DNA of 64,000 bases from Prosapia bicincta (Eukaryota; Arthropoda; Insecta; Hemiptera; Cercopidae), in contig JBAIZL010000001.1 of the NCBI GenBank assembly GCA_036971475.1, positions 143,644,192 through 143,708,191 on the forward strand. The letters run 5' to 3'. Shown in pieces: positions 7,230 to 25,600 of this stretch. Both the position numbers and the translations under genes were made by a program. Below the pieces are notes generated by a model that saw nothing but the letters and a program-made list of their open reading frames with translations, did not search any database and was not told the DNA's origin. Every line of letters begins with the position of its first letter. The first letter of the stretch is position 1.

Positions 7230-7624
7230 ATTACATTTTATGTTTTGTTTTTGTAAGTAGGTAGGCCTATTGTTTCACCTACCTTAAATTGAAAATGTAT
7301 CTGTGTTACAATGTTAAATTTTGTATCAGTAATTATATTCGTTTTTCATGTAATACTTGTTTTAATTTTCATCATACGTACAATTATTGAATCTTTCCAT
7401 TCTGCGTTACCGCATTCAACAGTGAACCAAAAAATCTACCTACTCACCGTATCAAGTAGGCACATACTTGTACGAGTTCATGTACTTGTACAAGAAGGAG
7501 TTGGTATGTACGGCACCGTGGAAATAGGGTATTGCAAAATGGAAAGCTGATATGTGTAGGGGGGCGCGTGGTGTCTCCAAATAACCAGACGGGGGCGTGA
7601 TACAAAAAAGTTTGGGAACCCCTG
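7230..7624 (+). mobile_element. hAT 3' non-coding end and terminal inverted repeat
   Basis: After the transposase stop the element runs to a clear tip at 7604-7624. Read inward from the end it is CAGGGGTTCCCAAACTTTTT, a classic hAT terminus. A GC-rich patch (GGGGGCGCGTGG, GACGGGGGCGTG) lies just inside it. The candidate 8-bp duplication outside is GTCTAGAG (7625-7632). Its mate should adjoin the hAT 5' tip, which is not in this window because of the inversion. Confidence 0.78.
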
Positions 7625-7632
7625 GTCTAGAG

Positions 7633-8344
7633 TATATTCATTGTTTTATTCCTGCGTAATAAAACTACAAGTTTTCAAATTCGAAGTGAAATAAGTTGGG
7701 AATTGCTCAGAGTGTAATATTTTGGGTAGTACCTCTTGGGACATAACTTTAGTCAAACTTTAAACTACGCTAAAACATAAAAAATCAAGCCTGTTCAAAA
7801 TAAACAGCTCCCAAGAGAATGATAAAAGTTACTGCTGTTATATTATGTGTTAAAACATTCCTGTCAATATTTATATTTTACGTTCCAGTTAATTGTTTCT
7901 TTATAAATCAGGTGTAGGTTTAATTAATGGTAGAAGCTGTACAAATGCCAATGTCAAAAATTTTTTTTCCTGGCAAAAAACCAATTTAGGATATCATCGC
8001 CAAGAACCAATGTCAAAGTAATACATTCATTGGAGACGATACAGATTATTTTTGTTTCAAATTGATATATTATTCTTTTAACTATTTAATGTTATACAAA
8101 TTATTTCCTGAACTTTAAAATAAATTTCTATTGTTTTCCGTAGAAAGCCTATATTATATGCGTATTTCAAGCGTAAATACAAGTTCTTTATAAAATTTAA
8201 TTTAGTTTTTTACTTAAGCTGATAATAATTAACCGTAATAAACATATAGCGTACAACTTAACTATAAAAATCTTTTTTTGTTAAATAACATTACTTTGAA
8301 ATTCCAAAGTTATATCGCGTGTGGGTGTGTGTATATATGTTTTT
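7633..8344. other. AT-rich non-coding DNA
   Basis: Host flank of the hAT element. I see no ORF, RNA gene or recognisable repeat. Confidence 0.5.
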
Positions 8345-11340
<2,996 letters not shown>

Positions 11341-12106
11341 TTAATACAATAAAGTTTAACAATTACTGTGTTATCTGCTCTTTCTCTCGGGTCGTTATTA
11401 TGGATGTGATATAAACAAGAAAATAGTAAAAAAAACGAGATTAAAATTTTATACCAATGAATTTAAAATTGTTCTGAATTTACTAAGTTTAAATGGCTCT
11501 GTTGGCTAATTCTAATGTAAGAATAAAGTTCTTATTGTTTTTTGAGTTCCTGGAAACTAGACCGTTGAAAGCTGCTTTGCTGCACTTTTTTTCACATAAC
11601 TAACTTACTTCTCTCATTCTTAACTAAATCATTTTCATTGCACTTTTTAATTTTACACATAAAAAAGACTTAATTCACTCAATTCTATTAAACAAATTTA
11701 TCCCTTTTTACGTTGTTTACACTTGCCCCCCCCCAATACGTCGGCCCTCTTCTGAAGTTCTTCCAAGACTCTTTTGCCCGATCATTTTAGTTTTCAAACC
11801 TCATAATCTCCGCTCTTACGTATTTTAGGTAATCTGTTGATTCCCATACCTTTTACAATAGCTAACTCTAACGGTACAGTTTTCATATCGCAGGTATTTT
11901 GGTCACTTGGAAACTCCCATCTTAAAATACTTGGTCCCTTCTTTTGTTAACGTTTTCACAGCACCTTTATAGCCACACTTGTAACAGAACAATGTTTAAC
12001 TTTTTTAACAACTATTTATTTTTGCTCCCTGTTTAATATTTCTAAAGACTATTATTCTTTTTGGATAACATTAAATTTATTGTATAGCCTCATACGTTTA
12101 TGTTAA

Positions 12107-12111
<5 letters not shown>
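11341..12111. repeat. Diverged dispersed repeat, part A, copy 1
   Basis: Matches 19052-19929 in the same orientation with many gaps. Shared blocks include TTAATACAATAAA, GTCRTTATTATGG, TTATCCCTTTT and TTTTAGTTTT followed by a TATTTYAG block. Both copies end at a (TA)n tract. No coding capacity is left. Confidence 0.6.

Positions 12112-12172
<61 letters not shown>
12112..12172. repeat. (TA)n microsatellite
   Basis: About 60 bp of pure TA ending part A of the diverged repeat. Confidence 0.97.

Positions 12173-14568
<2,396 letters not shown>

Positions 14569-14618
<50 letters not shown>
14569..14618. repeat. (TA)n microsatellite
   Basis: About 50 bp of TA directly before part B of the dispersed repeat. 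Confidence 0.96.
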
Positions 14619-14623
<5 letters not shown>

Positions 14624-14640
14624 CCAACTTTTGAATGTGC

Positions 14641-14964
14641 TCTTCGTTGTTGTTTCACCATTGAACAACATATTTACACCATTCTAAAATACAAACCCAT
14701 ACTTACATCCTAAACATTGGTCGTGTCATTACTTTCCCCGATGCAGATTCAGCATATATTCTATTATTGTTGTGCACTCCTGAGACAATACGTTTTGTCT
14801 CGACGAAAATGTAACTGTCAATCTGTAACAATTGCAACAGCTGTACCTTTCCGTAAACGAGGCAATCTTTCATATTTAATTAATTTAGTTTACAAAGACT
14901 TATCAGTCTTTCAGTGCGCCGTCAGGTTGTCTGTAAGTAATAAAACGAAACTTATTATGAATTT
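14641..14964. repeat. Diverged dispersed repeat, part B, copy 1
   Basis: Matches 20336-20632 in the same orientation. The best blocks are TTCTATTATTGTTGT, GCAACAGCTGT, CCGTAARCGAGGCAAT, TTTAATTAATTTAGTTTACA and GCCGTCAGGTTG. The short frame across it is not a gene. Confidence 0.75.
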
Positions 14965-15142
14965 AATTTTTAAATGTTTGTTAAAATTTATTTGATTTCT
15001 TAAAGCATTACACAAGTAAAGTAGTGTTTCAAAAACATTAATTAAGTACATCATCATAATGTAGAATGTTCCTCGTCTTAAAATAAAATTTCACAAATAG
15101 ATTTCCTCGGGCTGTGGTAGTTGCGCATACTTACAGTAGGTG

Positions 15143-15199
<57 letters not shown>

Positions 15200-15821
15200 T
15201 ATGTAAAAGATTTACTTTTTGTGCCCTGGTGTTAAATATATCGATCGTGAGTCCTTCCCGCGGCGAACAGTAATACCTTCTGACCTTCGCTCTTCTACAT
15301 CTCTTATGAGAATCTCAGTTAACTTACTATTTAAATTTAAAAAGGACGGGAAAATCAAGTACGTAATGATCAGCTGATTATAATCGGAGACCTGATTGTT
15401 CTGCCCCCATGCGGTGACATTTGTACTCTTAGCAACTAATTACGACAATTACCAGCTATTTGGCAGCAATACAAAAAAAAACAAATTTTAATGAACTTCA
15501 GCAATAAAAATTTATAACACTCAAAAAAATACTTAACCAAGTTATGTTGAGAAAATAAAGATAAAATTAACAAGGACAACAATTGTCATATTTTTAAATA
15601 CATTTTGTTATAAAATATTATACGTTTGAAAATATAAGTAATGCTGGCTTATTAAAAGAAAAAAGGGATCTTGATTTCGAAAAAATAATTTAAATATAGA
15701 ACACTTGAAGGTTGAAACGGAGCAACCACCTATATGAAACTAGTATTTAAGAGAGAACAACTTTTAATTAAAATTATTTTCCTGTCAGAGTAAATTAAAT
15801 GAACAATAATAAAAATGTAGT

Positions 15822-15825
<4 letters not shown>
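14965..15825. other. AT-rich non-coding DNA with a (TA)n tract
   Basis: It contains (TA)n at 15144-15197 and a slightly GC-richer patch at 15235-15300 (TCCTTCCCGCGGCGAACAG). No gene is supported. Confidence 0.5.

Positions 15826-15890
<65 letters not shown>
15826..15890. repeat. (TA)n microsatellite
   Basis: About 64 bp of pure TA, 38 bp before a perfect palindrome. Confidence 0.97.
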
Positions 15891-15892
<2 letters not shown>

Positions 15893-15928
15893 AAAACTTA
15901 GATGAATTATTTTTTCTTGTTGAATATG

Positions 15929-16230
15929 TATGGTGACATAAAATAATTTTCATAAACAAGAATATACGAATATTACTTCATTTTATTGTTCATTGAAGCT
16001 TTTCGCTAATTTACATTATTAGCATTTTCAAAATATATGAATCACTGTACAGTTATGTGACCAGAGTAAGACTCACTTACTCCGGAGTCTTACTCTGGTC
16101 ACATAACTGTACAGTGATTCATATATTTTGAAAATGCTAATAATGTAAATTAGCGAAAAGCTTCAATGAACAATAAAATGAAGTAATATTCGTATATTCT
16201 TGTTTATGAAAATTATTTTATGTCACCATA
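15929..16230. repeat. Perfect 146-bp-arm palindrome
   Basis: Arms 15929-16074 and 16085-16230 are exact reverse complements over all 146 bp, by base-by-base comparison. The spacer is 10 bp (ACTTACTCCG). The arms contain no ORF. Perfect identity means a recent event: an inverted duplication by template switching, a young foldback element, or a library or assembly artefact. A transcript would form a near-ideal long hairpin. Confidence 0.97.
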
Positions 16231-17815
16231 TATATATGCATATATTATATGAATTTACAATCGATGTTAAAAGATGGAAAAGGAAGTAAATTTTGTCAAT
16301 ATGACAGACAGTACGTGCTTGTTAGCTTGGGATCTAAAGCCGTTTGTAAAGTGGGTGATTGAAAAAGTGTGAGATTATAAAAAGCTCTGACTGATGGATG
16401 TCCGAAACGCATCAACGAATAGTGGGCAAATTCTAAAAATGGCTGGTAATTGTGATAAGAATATAAATCCTAGCAGAAAAGTAGGAAACTATCAAAAGTG
16501 GCTGATGGAATTTTATTTCTGACAATTCTGTAGCAAAACTTGAGTATGGGTAAATGATAGATAATGTTAAGCAACTGCAGAATTGTGTTTTTTAAAATAT
16601 AACTATATCTCCTTGGCGTGAAGAGGGACCGTTATTCGATCGAAGGCTATATCCTAAACATATGTATTTTACCATTAGCATTTAAGAAATCATTAATAAT
16701 ATTTACCCATATGAAGCTACTATTCTTATGCAATTTATTTAACAGGGAATTATAAAGCTGTTTTATAAAACTTGACCATTAGCAAACTTCAAGAGATAAG
16801 GTGAAAATCTTTACAACAACATCCCATGAAATAAATACACCTTTTATACGCAACACATAATCCCACAAAACTCTAGTTGTAGAAAAAATCATTTTAATAA
16901 TATCAGGAGTATCATTATATGGACAAATCTTTATCCTAACTCTTTCTCCTGTATATTTACTCACCGGATACATAGTGAAGATTTTTCTCACGAATTATTA
17001 TTTTAATCATAGATTTTTATAATTAGTTTATACAATCCAGAAACAAGACTTAAATAACAAGATAGATTTGTTAAATTGAAGAAAAAACTTATTTATTGTA
17101 ATACGTTCGTATATATGTAGTCGTAATAAGGCGAATAGGCATTGAAGAAAGCATTCATTCATTAGCGTTTATATGAATTCATTTTCATCTTTTCTTATTA
17201 GACAATTTGGAGAACATGGATAATTAGTGTTTGCCGACTAGGTAACCAGTAATATAAAATTACCAATACAAATTATAAAGTCGACCCGTTTTGTGTTAAA
17301 ATTTATATTTAAATTTAAACCATTGACTACTTCAATTGTATGGAGTCATTAATTATTTTTGACAGTCTTACTTAACAGACGCAATCAGTGAATACTTTCA
17401 GATGCCAAGTGAACGCGAGTTTTTGTTGAACCGTAGAACGATTGCTACTTTCTCTGAATCAGCAGCTAAGTTTCTGATAATAACTATATCAACAATAATG
17501 TAGCATAGTCTTGTAATAGCATAGTTTCCGTTAATAGTCTATTATGGACCTTATCGATTTAAAAAATAAAAATAATTGTTTTCTATACATTTATTATTAC
17601 ATGACGGTTTAGAAGTGATTGGAGACACTTATTATTATTTTCAGATTCGAAAACGTCCTCACTCCAATTTGTAACCAAAACAGCTGTTTGCTTTTATGGC
17701 CCAGAATCCCCTTACGTACAGTAGGGATAAGTTCGCAAATGTAATATAAAATATCACTTGTGGATTGATTTTCAACGTAAACGTTATCAACCGTATAAAT
17801 ATAATATAATATTTG
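16231..17815. other. AT-rich non-coding DNA
   Basis: A short TA-rich patch follows the palindrome. No gene or RNA is recognised; frames up to 77 codons have no domain features. Confidence 0.5.
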
Positions 17816-18240
17816 TTTATATAGGCTAATTGCAGATAACACACAATTTTGCTTTTTTAAATTACTTCAAATTTTCGAATTTCTTTCCGGAATTCCTTTT
17901 CGAGAGCTCAATTTCAATTAAACAATTACAAAACATAACCTATTATTTATAAAATACATAACATTGTATAAAACATATTAAAATCAACAATTATAAAACT
18001 CTTAATAAATATCCCAAGTCAAATATTTTCTTTAGCATTCAATATGTGACTTGTAAATGGATATTTATTAAGAGTTTTATAGTTGTTTTATTAATATACT
18101 TTTTACTTGTTATCTATTTTATAAATAGTAGATTATGTTTTGTAATTGTTTAATAAAAATTGAGCTCTAGAAAAGGTGCTCAATTGTTGTGTGTTTTGAA
18201 AAAGAAAAATTGTCTGTGATCTGTCATTAGCCTATATAAA
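17816..18240. repeat. Imperfect long inverted repeat, about 190-bp arms
   Basis: The outer ends pair as TTTATATAGGCTAAT (17816-17830) with ATTAGCCTATATAAA (18226-18240). Further blocks are GAGCTCAATTT (17904-17914) with its complement at 18157-18167, and an AAAACTCTTAATAAATATCC block ending at 18014 with its complement starting at 18059. The arms contain small indels. It probably is an old foldback or MITE-like element. Confidence 0.85.
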
Positions 18241-18795
18241 AAAAATTAATAGTTATTAACAGATATTAAATAAATATAATCTTTAATTTAATAGTTTACT
18301 ATCACGTATTTGCGGTAACGCCGTATTGAAACAATTTAACTTATTTTCGATATTATTTTACCTATTCCAAAAAAAATAAATACAAAAAAAGATTTGTAAT
18401 TAATCGAAGTTCAGAATCAAACACTGTTTTATTTTACTTTGTTTGAAAATAATACGGTTTGTCTTTTATAGTTAAACAAAATCTATTTTAAAAAAATTGA
18501 AAGCTGCACTATCTTTATGACATTATTATTTTTTTATGAATAAATACCTCATTGTATAGCTACTTTTGCAAATCGAAATCCAAATTCTTTCTACGATATA
18601 AAGACATCCAAATATAAACAATAAAATTATCGTTCAAAATAAAAAGAGGCACTAATAGACTGATCATGCGTAGATATCTCATTCCAAAATATATTTTATT
18701 GGTGGAGTAAGATATAGAAAGTGAAGTACCTAGTTAATAATGCTAAAACTAAACTTCATGCAAGAAGTTTGTAATTCAGTACTATTGGTGCGATG

Positions 18796-18828
<33 letters not shown>

Positions 18829-19051
18829 TATATTCAAGATATTTATTTGTTATCTTTATATTAAAAAATCTAACAACCTTACCTTTATAATAGTCACACC
18901 TATCAGTTTGAAAGTAATTAAACAATCATAGAAATTTAATATCACCTACATTTATATACCTGACCTTCAGTTATTACAATTTATACTTTAGAAAACATTA
19001 TTATGATGCAGAGACAACGTTGGACGCAAGAAATCTAGAAGATTTTGGTAC
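18241..19051. other. AT-rich non-coding DNA
   Basis: It includes a short (TA)n at 18795-18832. Nothing else is recognised. Confidence 0.5.
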
Positions 19052-19927
19052 TTAATACAATAAAATTCAATAAATACAGTATTAGGTTGCTGTCTTTTGG
19101 GTCATTATTATGGGATATTATATAAAGTAGGAGTGGTAATAAAAAAAACTTGACTAATTTTTTTAGTCAATGAATTTGAAATTTTAATGACATTAGTAAT
19201 TTATAGATATTTTTGTTGGCTATATTCAGTCTATTAAAACTAGAATTTATTGTTTGCACCCCTATATTCACTGGTGGCGGGCGATTAAGTTCTACAATTC
19301 AGTTTTGCACCTTCACTAACTCAACTTACTTCGCAACTTTGCCTTTCTCTCATATATCGGGTTAACTCATGATTCTTCACATTTTTATAAATTCTTTACA
19401 TAAATAATTAGTAACTCGATTTATAATTCCCTTAACTACTATAAACCGAATTATCCCTTTTAAAACATTTTCCTACAACTTCTCCAACCAAATATGTCTT
19501 CACTCTTCCTCATTTCCCTAAACTTATTTTAACTTGGCCTCATGATTTTAGTTTTTGAGAACAAACATTATCTCACCCTTGATGTATTTCAGTCAATCAG
19601 AGTTACCTTCGTAAAACATTTAACGCATAACTTTCAGCAAACGGTTTTCTGCGGTTTTGTTCTTTCTCACGTTACAAGCTAATTTTATGAGTTGCCACGC
19701 TCTACCAAGTGTTACCTTTCCCATACTTTCCTTGGTTTTTCAAAATTACTTGTACCTTAGAAATAATCTCCACCCTTATGTTTCCATCCGACTGTTTTAT
19801 AGCTCTACTGAAATATACAAATGGTAATCCCTCTTTGTCTCCTCTTATCTCAATATTTCAAACTTATTATAATGAACAGTTACTAGTTTTACCATATGCC
19901 TCATATCTGTATGTTATAAAACCGTTA

Positions 19928-19929
<2 letters not shown>
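19052..19929. repeat. Diverged dispersed repeat, part A, copy 2
   Basis: Partner of 11341-12111, same orientation, again ending at a TA tract. The frame at 19709-19930 shows no domain. Confidence 0.6.

Positions 19930-19975
<46 letters not shown>
19930..19975. repeat. (TA)n microsatellite
   Basis: About 46 bp of TA closing part A copy 2. Confidence 0.96.
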
Positions 19976-19977
<2 letters not shown>

Positions 19978-20335
19978 GGAGAGAGATTCGTGAATAGAAA
20001 GAAATTTCACTATAATAGACCTAAAAATGTTTGTTTTCATTATACACTTGGTTTTATAAGTATAGTTTTTTATAATGCTACAAAAGAGGAGGATTGTTGA
20101 TTGCCCTTGGAATTTCGACTATAACAAATTGCAGGCAAGATTATAATTCATTTAATAAAGTCCAGTATATTATGTAGTATAGTATACTGTATTGTTTAGA
20201 GTATAATAATGTATTATAATATAGTAATAAAGGAATTTTATTAATCAATGAGTTTATGATAAAATACATGCATATATATACTAACACCCATACACACAAA
20301 CACATACACTCTCTCTTACAAACACACAGGTATAA
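19976..20335. other. AT-rich spacer between repeat parts A and B
   Basis: It has degenerate TA/CA tracts at 20266-20310. No gene is seen. The matching spacer in the first copy is about 2.5 kb long. Confidence 0.5.
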
Positions 20336-20632
20336 CGCTTGTGTTTCATCACTGCGCAACATAACTATACCATTCAGAAACATAGTCTCGCTTCACCCAG
20401 ACTTACATACTATTCTATTATTGTTGTTCATTCCTTAGATAATACATTTTGTCTTGGAAAACAAATGTCAATCTTTAACAAATGCAACAGCTGTTCATTC
20501 CGTAAGCGAGGCAATATTTCGGATTTAATTAATTTAGTTTACAAAGACGAAAGCAGCTCGTATAAGTCTTAAAGTTTGCCGTCAGGTTGCGCTCGTGTCT
20601 GTAATTAATAAAACAAAACTAATTATAAATTT
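20336..20632. repeat. Diverged dispersed repeat, part B, copy 2
   Basis: Partner of 14641-14964. It conserves TTTAATTAATTTAGTTTACA and GCCGTCAGGTTG. Confidence 0.75.
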
Positions 20633-21084
20633 GTTTTGACGCCTTTGTTTACATGATTTTATTTTATAAAACAGTACAATATTTTAGTTCCAAAACTAAA
20701 TAAAAGCAAGATCTCGAGTACAAATTTCATTATTTTATTTATACATACTGATATAAAGTGCTAATAAATAACATTTGTAATAATCGAAAGTTATTCTGGA
20801 AAAACATGCTAAATAGGTTATATGATTTACACATTTGAATCGTAAATCCAAGTTATCGCACAATAAATTTACATCAATAAAACTATTACGTCCACCAAGC
20901 TAAGAAAATAGAATATAAAATGAAACAATTGAACAATTTTATTTTAAAGGATACGTCAAAACTAATTCCCTACTTTTAAGATGAAATAAATAAATTTTTC
21001 TGAATATAACAAGTGTTTTTATTTTTACTTATTCCATGACATGGGACAATTTTCCTACTTGGCTTTAAAAAGGATATCAGAGAA
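20633..21084. other. AT-rich non-coding DNA
   Basis: Nothing recognised. If the mariner-like element that follows keeps its 3' tip, the tip should lie near the end of this block, but I cannot see one. Confidence 0.45.
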
Positions 21085-22130
21085 TTAGTGGTCCTGGCTG
21101 TCAATAGACTGCTACAAATGTATTCTTCAGCTCCCTAAGACACTCTCCATCTTTGCTTGAGTTATGCGCTGGAACTCCTAGCGTATTGCTTGCTTCTGGT
21201 AAGGCAAGTTCCTGGAACGATGTTTGAAAATCTCGGTCTTCAAGTAACGCCACAAAAAAAAGTGACGGGGTGTTTAGTCGGGAGATCGTACTGAACGCGC
21301 AATGTCTCCTCGTCGAGAAATCAATCAACCCGGATACATTTACTTCGAAATGTCCATTGTTGTATGGGTAGTATGACCTGTGGAGCCGTCCTGCTGGAAC
21401 AACCATTTTCGTCAACCCTTTCTGGTAATGCAGTTTCAAAATATTACTAAATCCTGATGGCATACCTGTTTGAAACAGCAGTAGCGGCAACACCTGCCTC
21501 TTCCAAAAAAACGTAGGCCTATGATAGCAAGTCGTGGTTACGCGAGGTATAGATTAACAAGTTTATAATGAAGACGCTTTTAATGGATTAACTGGGAATT
21601 GATTTCAGTCTAATAACGGAATTTATTTTATTTACTCATCCAGGCAGCTGAAAATGCGCCTCGTCGCAGAGAAAAACAATGGCGTCTATTGAAAGAATTT
21701 CAAATATAGTATGAAATGCTTTTGTACAATTCTGCCAATCTTGAGGTGATACTTCTTGGACAAAAAAAAAAATTATATGGTTGAAAATAAAGGTTCATGT
21801 GTAGGATTCTACGCACGGTACGTCAGACATTTGAAGAGCAGCTGCATGTTTGCTAGTTGATCGTTGAGGAGACTGCAAAATTCAGTTCCTAACTGCATTA
21901 ATCTTTTCAAGTTTGCGCACTCTAAAAGTTCTCCACCTCCTTTTATTACAACAGAACCAGTCCCTTAGAGGCTTTTCATCCATAATGAAATAGACTCTCT
22001 ATTCGGTATTGATTCATCAGGTCCAATTTGAAATCGCGTTCAGAAGACATGCTGGCTCGCGACAACTAACTCATTGCTGTGAATAAACTGCTCGACGACA
22101 AACGCTCACTTCGCATTATTTGACACCATG
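21085..22130 (-). pseudogene. Mariner-like (IS630/Tc1/mariner superfamily) transposase pseudogene
   Basis: On the minus strand, interrupted frames read in order: FVVEQFIHSNELVVASQ near 22110-22050; SDEAHFQLPG, carrying the first catalytic Asp, near 21650; FQQDGSTGHTTHTTMD, with the second Asp, near 21400; LISRRGDIA and RSPD.TPRHFFLW near 21330-21260, with the third Asp; and YLKTEIFKHRSRNLP. About 36 residues separate the second and third Asp. Many stops and frameshifts break it, including two between QQDG and RRGDI, so it is long dead. Such transposases cut and paste at TA sites. I found neither terminal inverted repeat, so the element may be truncated. The plain minus-strand frame 21101-21493 is largely out of phase with these motifs. 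Confidence 0.8.
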
Positions 22131-22467
22131 ACTGCACTGATTCTGAGCGTCACTCCCCCTCTCATACATCAATTGCAGTTATCCCTACCACTCTGAGTCA
22201 CTCCTACTGCTCCCTACGAAGCAAGAAATAAATGAGGTTATTTTATTGCATGTAAAGGAGGAGAAGGGACCCTGACTTTCACAATACAGCGTTAAAATTG
22301 CATTATAATGCCTATATCACTATCTCCGTTCCACGGGAAAACAATTTTTTGATCTTTTATTTCTAAGTTCAGGTTTGTTTTCACCACTATATCTAAAATT
22401 ATCAGTGGTCTCATAAAACGGAAAGAAAAGTGTAATGCAAATTGGGTGTAATAACAGATACATTTTT
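22131..22467. other. Non-coding flank of the mariner-like pseudogene
   Basis: No terminal inverted repeat or ORF is recognised. It is slightly less AT-rich than average. Confidence 0.4.
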
Positions 22468-22690
22468 AACCGACTTCAAAAAAGAGGAGGTTCTGTATTC
22501 GATCCGTATATTTTTTCTGTTTGTTCCCTCGTAACATTAGAAGTACTTAACCGATAAAAGTGATTCTTTGAAAATGAAAGGAAAACCTTCCCGGTGGCTC
22601 CATTATAGTTATATGCCAATCCGTTTGATTTGGAGTAAAAGATACCCTTCTTTGAATTTGAAAAACTCAAATTATGGAGGAAAAATATTT
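22468..22690. repeat. Dispersed repeat fragment beginning AACCGACTTCAAAAAAG
   Basis: The opening AACCGACTTCAAAAAAG (22468-22484) followed by AGGAGGTTCT is a motif I recall from interspersed repeats in several insect genomes. The same opening recurs on the same strand at 23518-23535. Short minus-strand frames here have no domain. Confidence 0.5.
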
Positions 22691-25600
22691 CTTTTTTTTA
22701 TTTATGGATTATGATTTATAAGATAACAAATAAGAATAATAAACAATCACGGCAATTATTTAATGTAGTATTTTACAGCATATAAAATAACACTGAAAAA
22801 AGGGTATAACAGGAATAGGTGTTTTTATTTCTTGCTTGATAATGCTGCTTTGAACGAGCATCAATGAATGAATTTACTCATTAAAAAACACCTTCTTCAT
22901 GATGGTCTACCCATATTGTCAAGTAACGTGATATAACTCGAATGAGAGAAGCCAAAATAAATCACTGAAAATTTAATATATTTTGTTTACCATAATGAAG
23001 ATACTCCATTATCCTCCCGTGTAAACCTTATTATTTCATTATATATTAAGAGATAAATTCATTAAATATAACTATACTATCAATTACAACTTTTTTTTTA
23101 ATTTCTTGAGTACAAAATATTTTTATATAATAATTATTAGCTACATCATTATTTAATATTTTTCTGTCATATTGCATTATGAGATTATTAACACTTTTTA
23201 AACCGAAATAAAAAAAGAGTAATGCAAGATAAGAAATAATATAAAACATTTTAGTCAAATTCGTCAAGTGCATTTCAAACATAAATTACTTAATGTATTC
23301 ATGTGTCAAACTGATATTCTCATCATATTCTTCAAGTGGTGTCAATTATTTCAACAACGATCAAGCACGGAAATACAAATCCAATATTTAAGTGGAAAAA
23401 TAGTTGCAAATTTTCCAACATAATCAAGAGTATGAAAAAAATCCGAATATTATGTTAAAAAGATTAAAAGTTATACATCTAAAAATAAGAAAATTAACTT
23501 TTGTTTACGAAAAACAGAACCGACTTCAAAAAAAGAACCTGAAATATATTTTGTACGTACTAAACGTAAACAAATAATATTCTGATAACGAGAATATAAT
23601 TCAACATATGTTTTTGTCACAGACATTTTCAAGTCGGCACCGCAATCATGCCTGCTGTTTGCTAATGTGTTCCAAACATTTTCGAAATAATCAACATTTT
23701 GATTGCTTGATTTCCCATCACTATATATAGCGAAATATAGAGTCTTCTCATGAAAACAAAATATTTCATAGATTTGATATCGAAATAATATGTAGGGCGA
23801 TAACAAATTGTTCTTTGTTCTCGCCAAAGATCATACAATATGAGATTTCAAAATTTTCGTTCAGATATACAGATTGAGGACAATTCACCTTCCTTTAAAT
23901 GATTTAAACAGAATGTGATTACCGTAGATGCTTATAGAAATGAGAGATTATATCTCCTTAATCCATTTGTATCATACATTTTATGAATTTCTTATACTGT
24001 ATCTGTAAAATAAATGTATGGCAGAACTGAAAAAATGGTCTTTGTGTATATAATAATTTATTATTCTACAGGCCAAGAAGCTCGAACATCATGTAAATTA
24101 CTTTATTTTTTACGCTCAGTATGTTAAATAGGAGTGAAAGTATAGAATTTGGCGCCAACTTTAAAACTTTGTGGATAATTAGCTTATGATAAATTATGTT
24201 TTCGTTATCATACCTTTATATTATGAACTTTTTAGTAAGTAAAAATTATGTTTCGTGTTATTTTTTGACGTCGGTTGTGTTTTAAATTTTAAAAAGTTAT
24301 AATTGAAACATGTAGTATAAAAAATGCAAACTAAGCATATTTGGTACGCCGTTGTGGTGTTGTGTCTAACCTACGTACACACAGATTTACTTAGACCTAT
24401 GTAGGTGTTTGCATACTTATACACAGGGCTGATATTTCTAAATTACTTCTAAATAAATACTAATTATTTTCATAATACTGTATCATTATTAATTTTGTAA
24501 AATATCTTGTAAATTATAACATGATTTCACATACATTTTTTTTTATTTAGTTTAAATTATACGAAATTATGGCACTTTTACTAAAATCTTATTTAAATAT
24601 GTAAAGAAATTTCAACTTGAATGAAATTTTGATATTATTTAGAAATTTACCTGATTATCGTTTTTATGCTTTAATAAAAGGAAACAAATTAATTTTCTTC
24701 AAGTAATACTATAATAAATAGAAGATTGTAGCTTAGAGAACAAATACCATTTAGAGAATATAAATAGGTACTTTAAAGATGTTTATATGCATTTTATAAA
24801 GCTTTACGCAAAAATTGCAGAATATAAACCTTTTTTAAAAAGCCATCACTGCTTTCTCAATAAATAAAAAAATAAACCGGAGATTTTTCAGGAAATAGTT
24901 GAAATTTGTGCACAAACCCAGAATTCAACCGTTTGCGGATGAATGCAAATGAGCAAGATTATTAACATTTAAAAGGCAACTTAAATATTTGATGCAACTT
25001 GATATATGTTCAACTAACTAAACCTGTACTTAAGTTAAGCAGTTAGGGTTGAAGAATAACCCATGTTATATTTGGTTGTGCAGCAAGTGATTTCGCTGGT
25101 ATTTACGATTTTAAACATTAGTTCAGGTATAATGCCAAGATACTTATTTAAAGATGTACCTTTAATTATCTCCATGAAAATTCTCTACTATACTCTCAAG
25201 ATTAGCTTGACTCCTTACTTGCAAAGTTAGTTTCAATGTGTTTTAGATGTAAACAAAGAAGAGGTTGTATTTGTCGAGCATCACTCGAAATGTATCATTA
25301 ACATTAACGACTTTCCTTATTCGCGCTCCAGGTGCGTTCGCTTATTGTCTTTAAAGTTCAGTAAACATTTATAATTACAACCGTGTACTTTATTCAAGTA
25401 GTTTAAAATGAGCACCTCAGGAAATAAAAGCTTTAGAATTTACAAATGTTTCGCAGACAATTTACATTAAATATCACTTCTGAAAAGAATTATTATATTG
25501 TTCTAAAGGTTGACAGCCGTTCAATAAATGTTAAAGAAAACCTATTTCATTATCATTAATATTTAGAATCTTGCATGGTGATGAAAAGAAAATAAGTCAC

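Noticed and set aside
23471..23827. 118-codon minus-strand ORF as a host gene
   Set aside because: It overlaps a dispersed repeat fragment (AACCGACTTCAAAAAA at 23518) and shows no domain or splice context.
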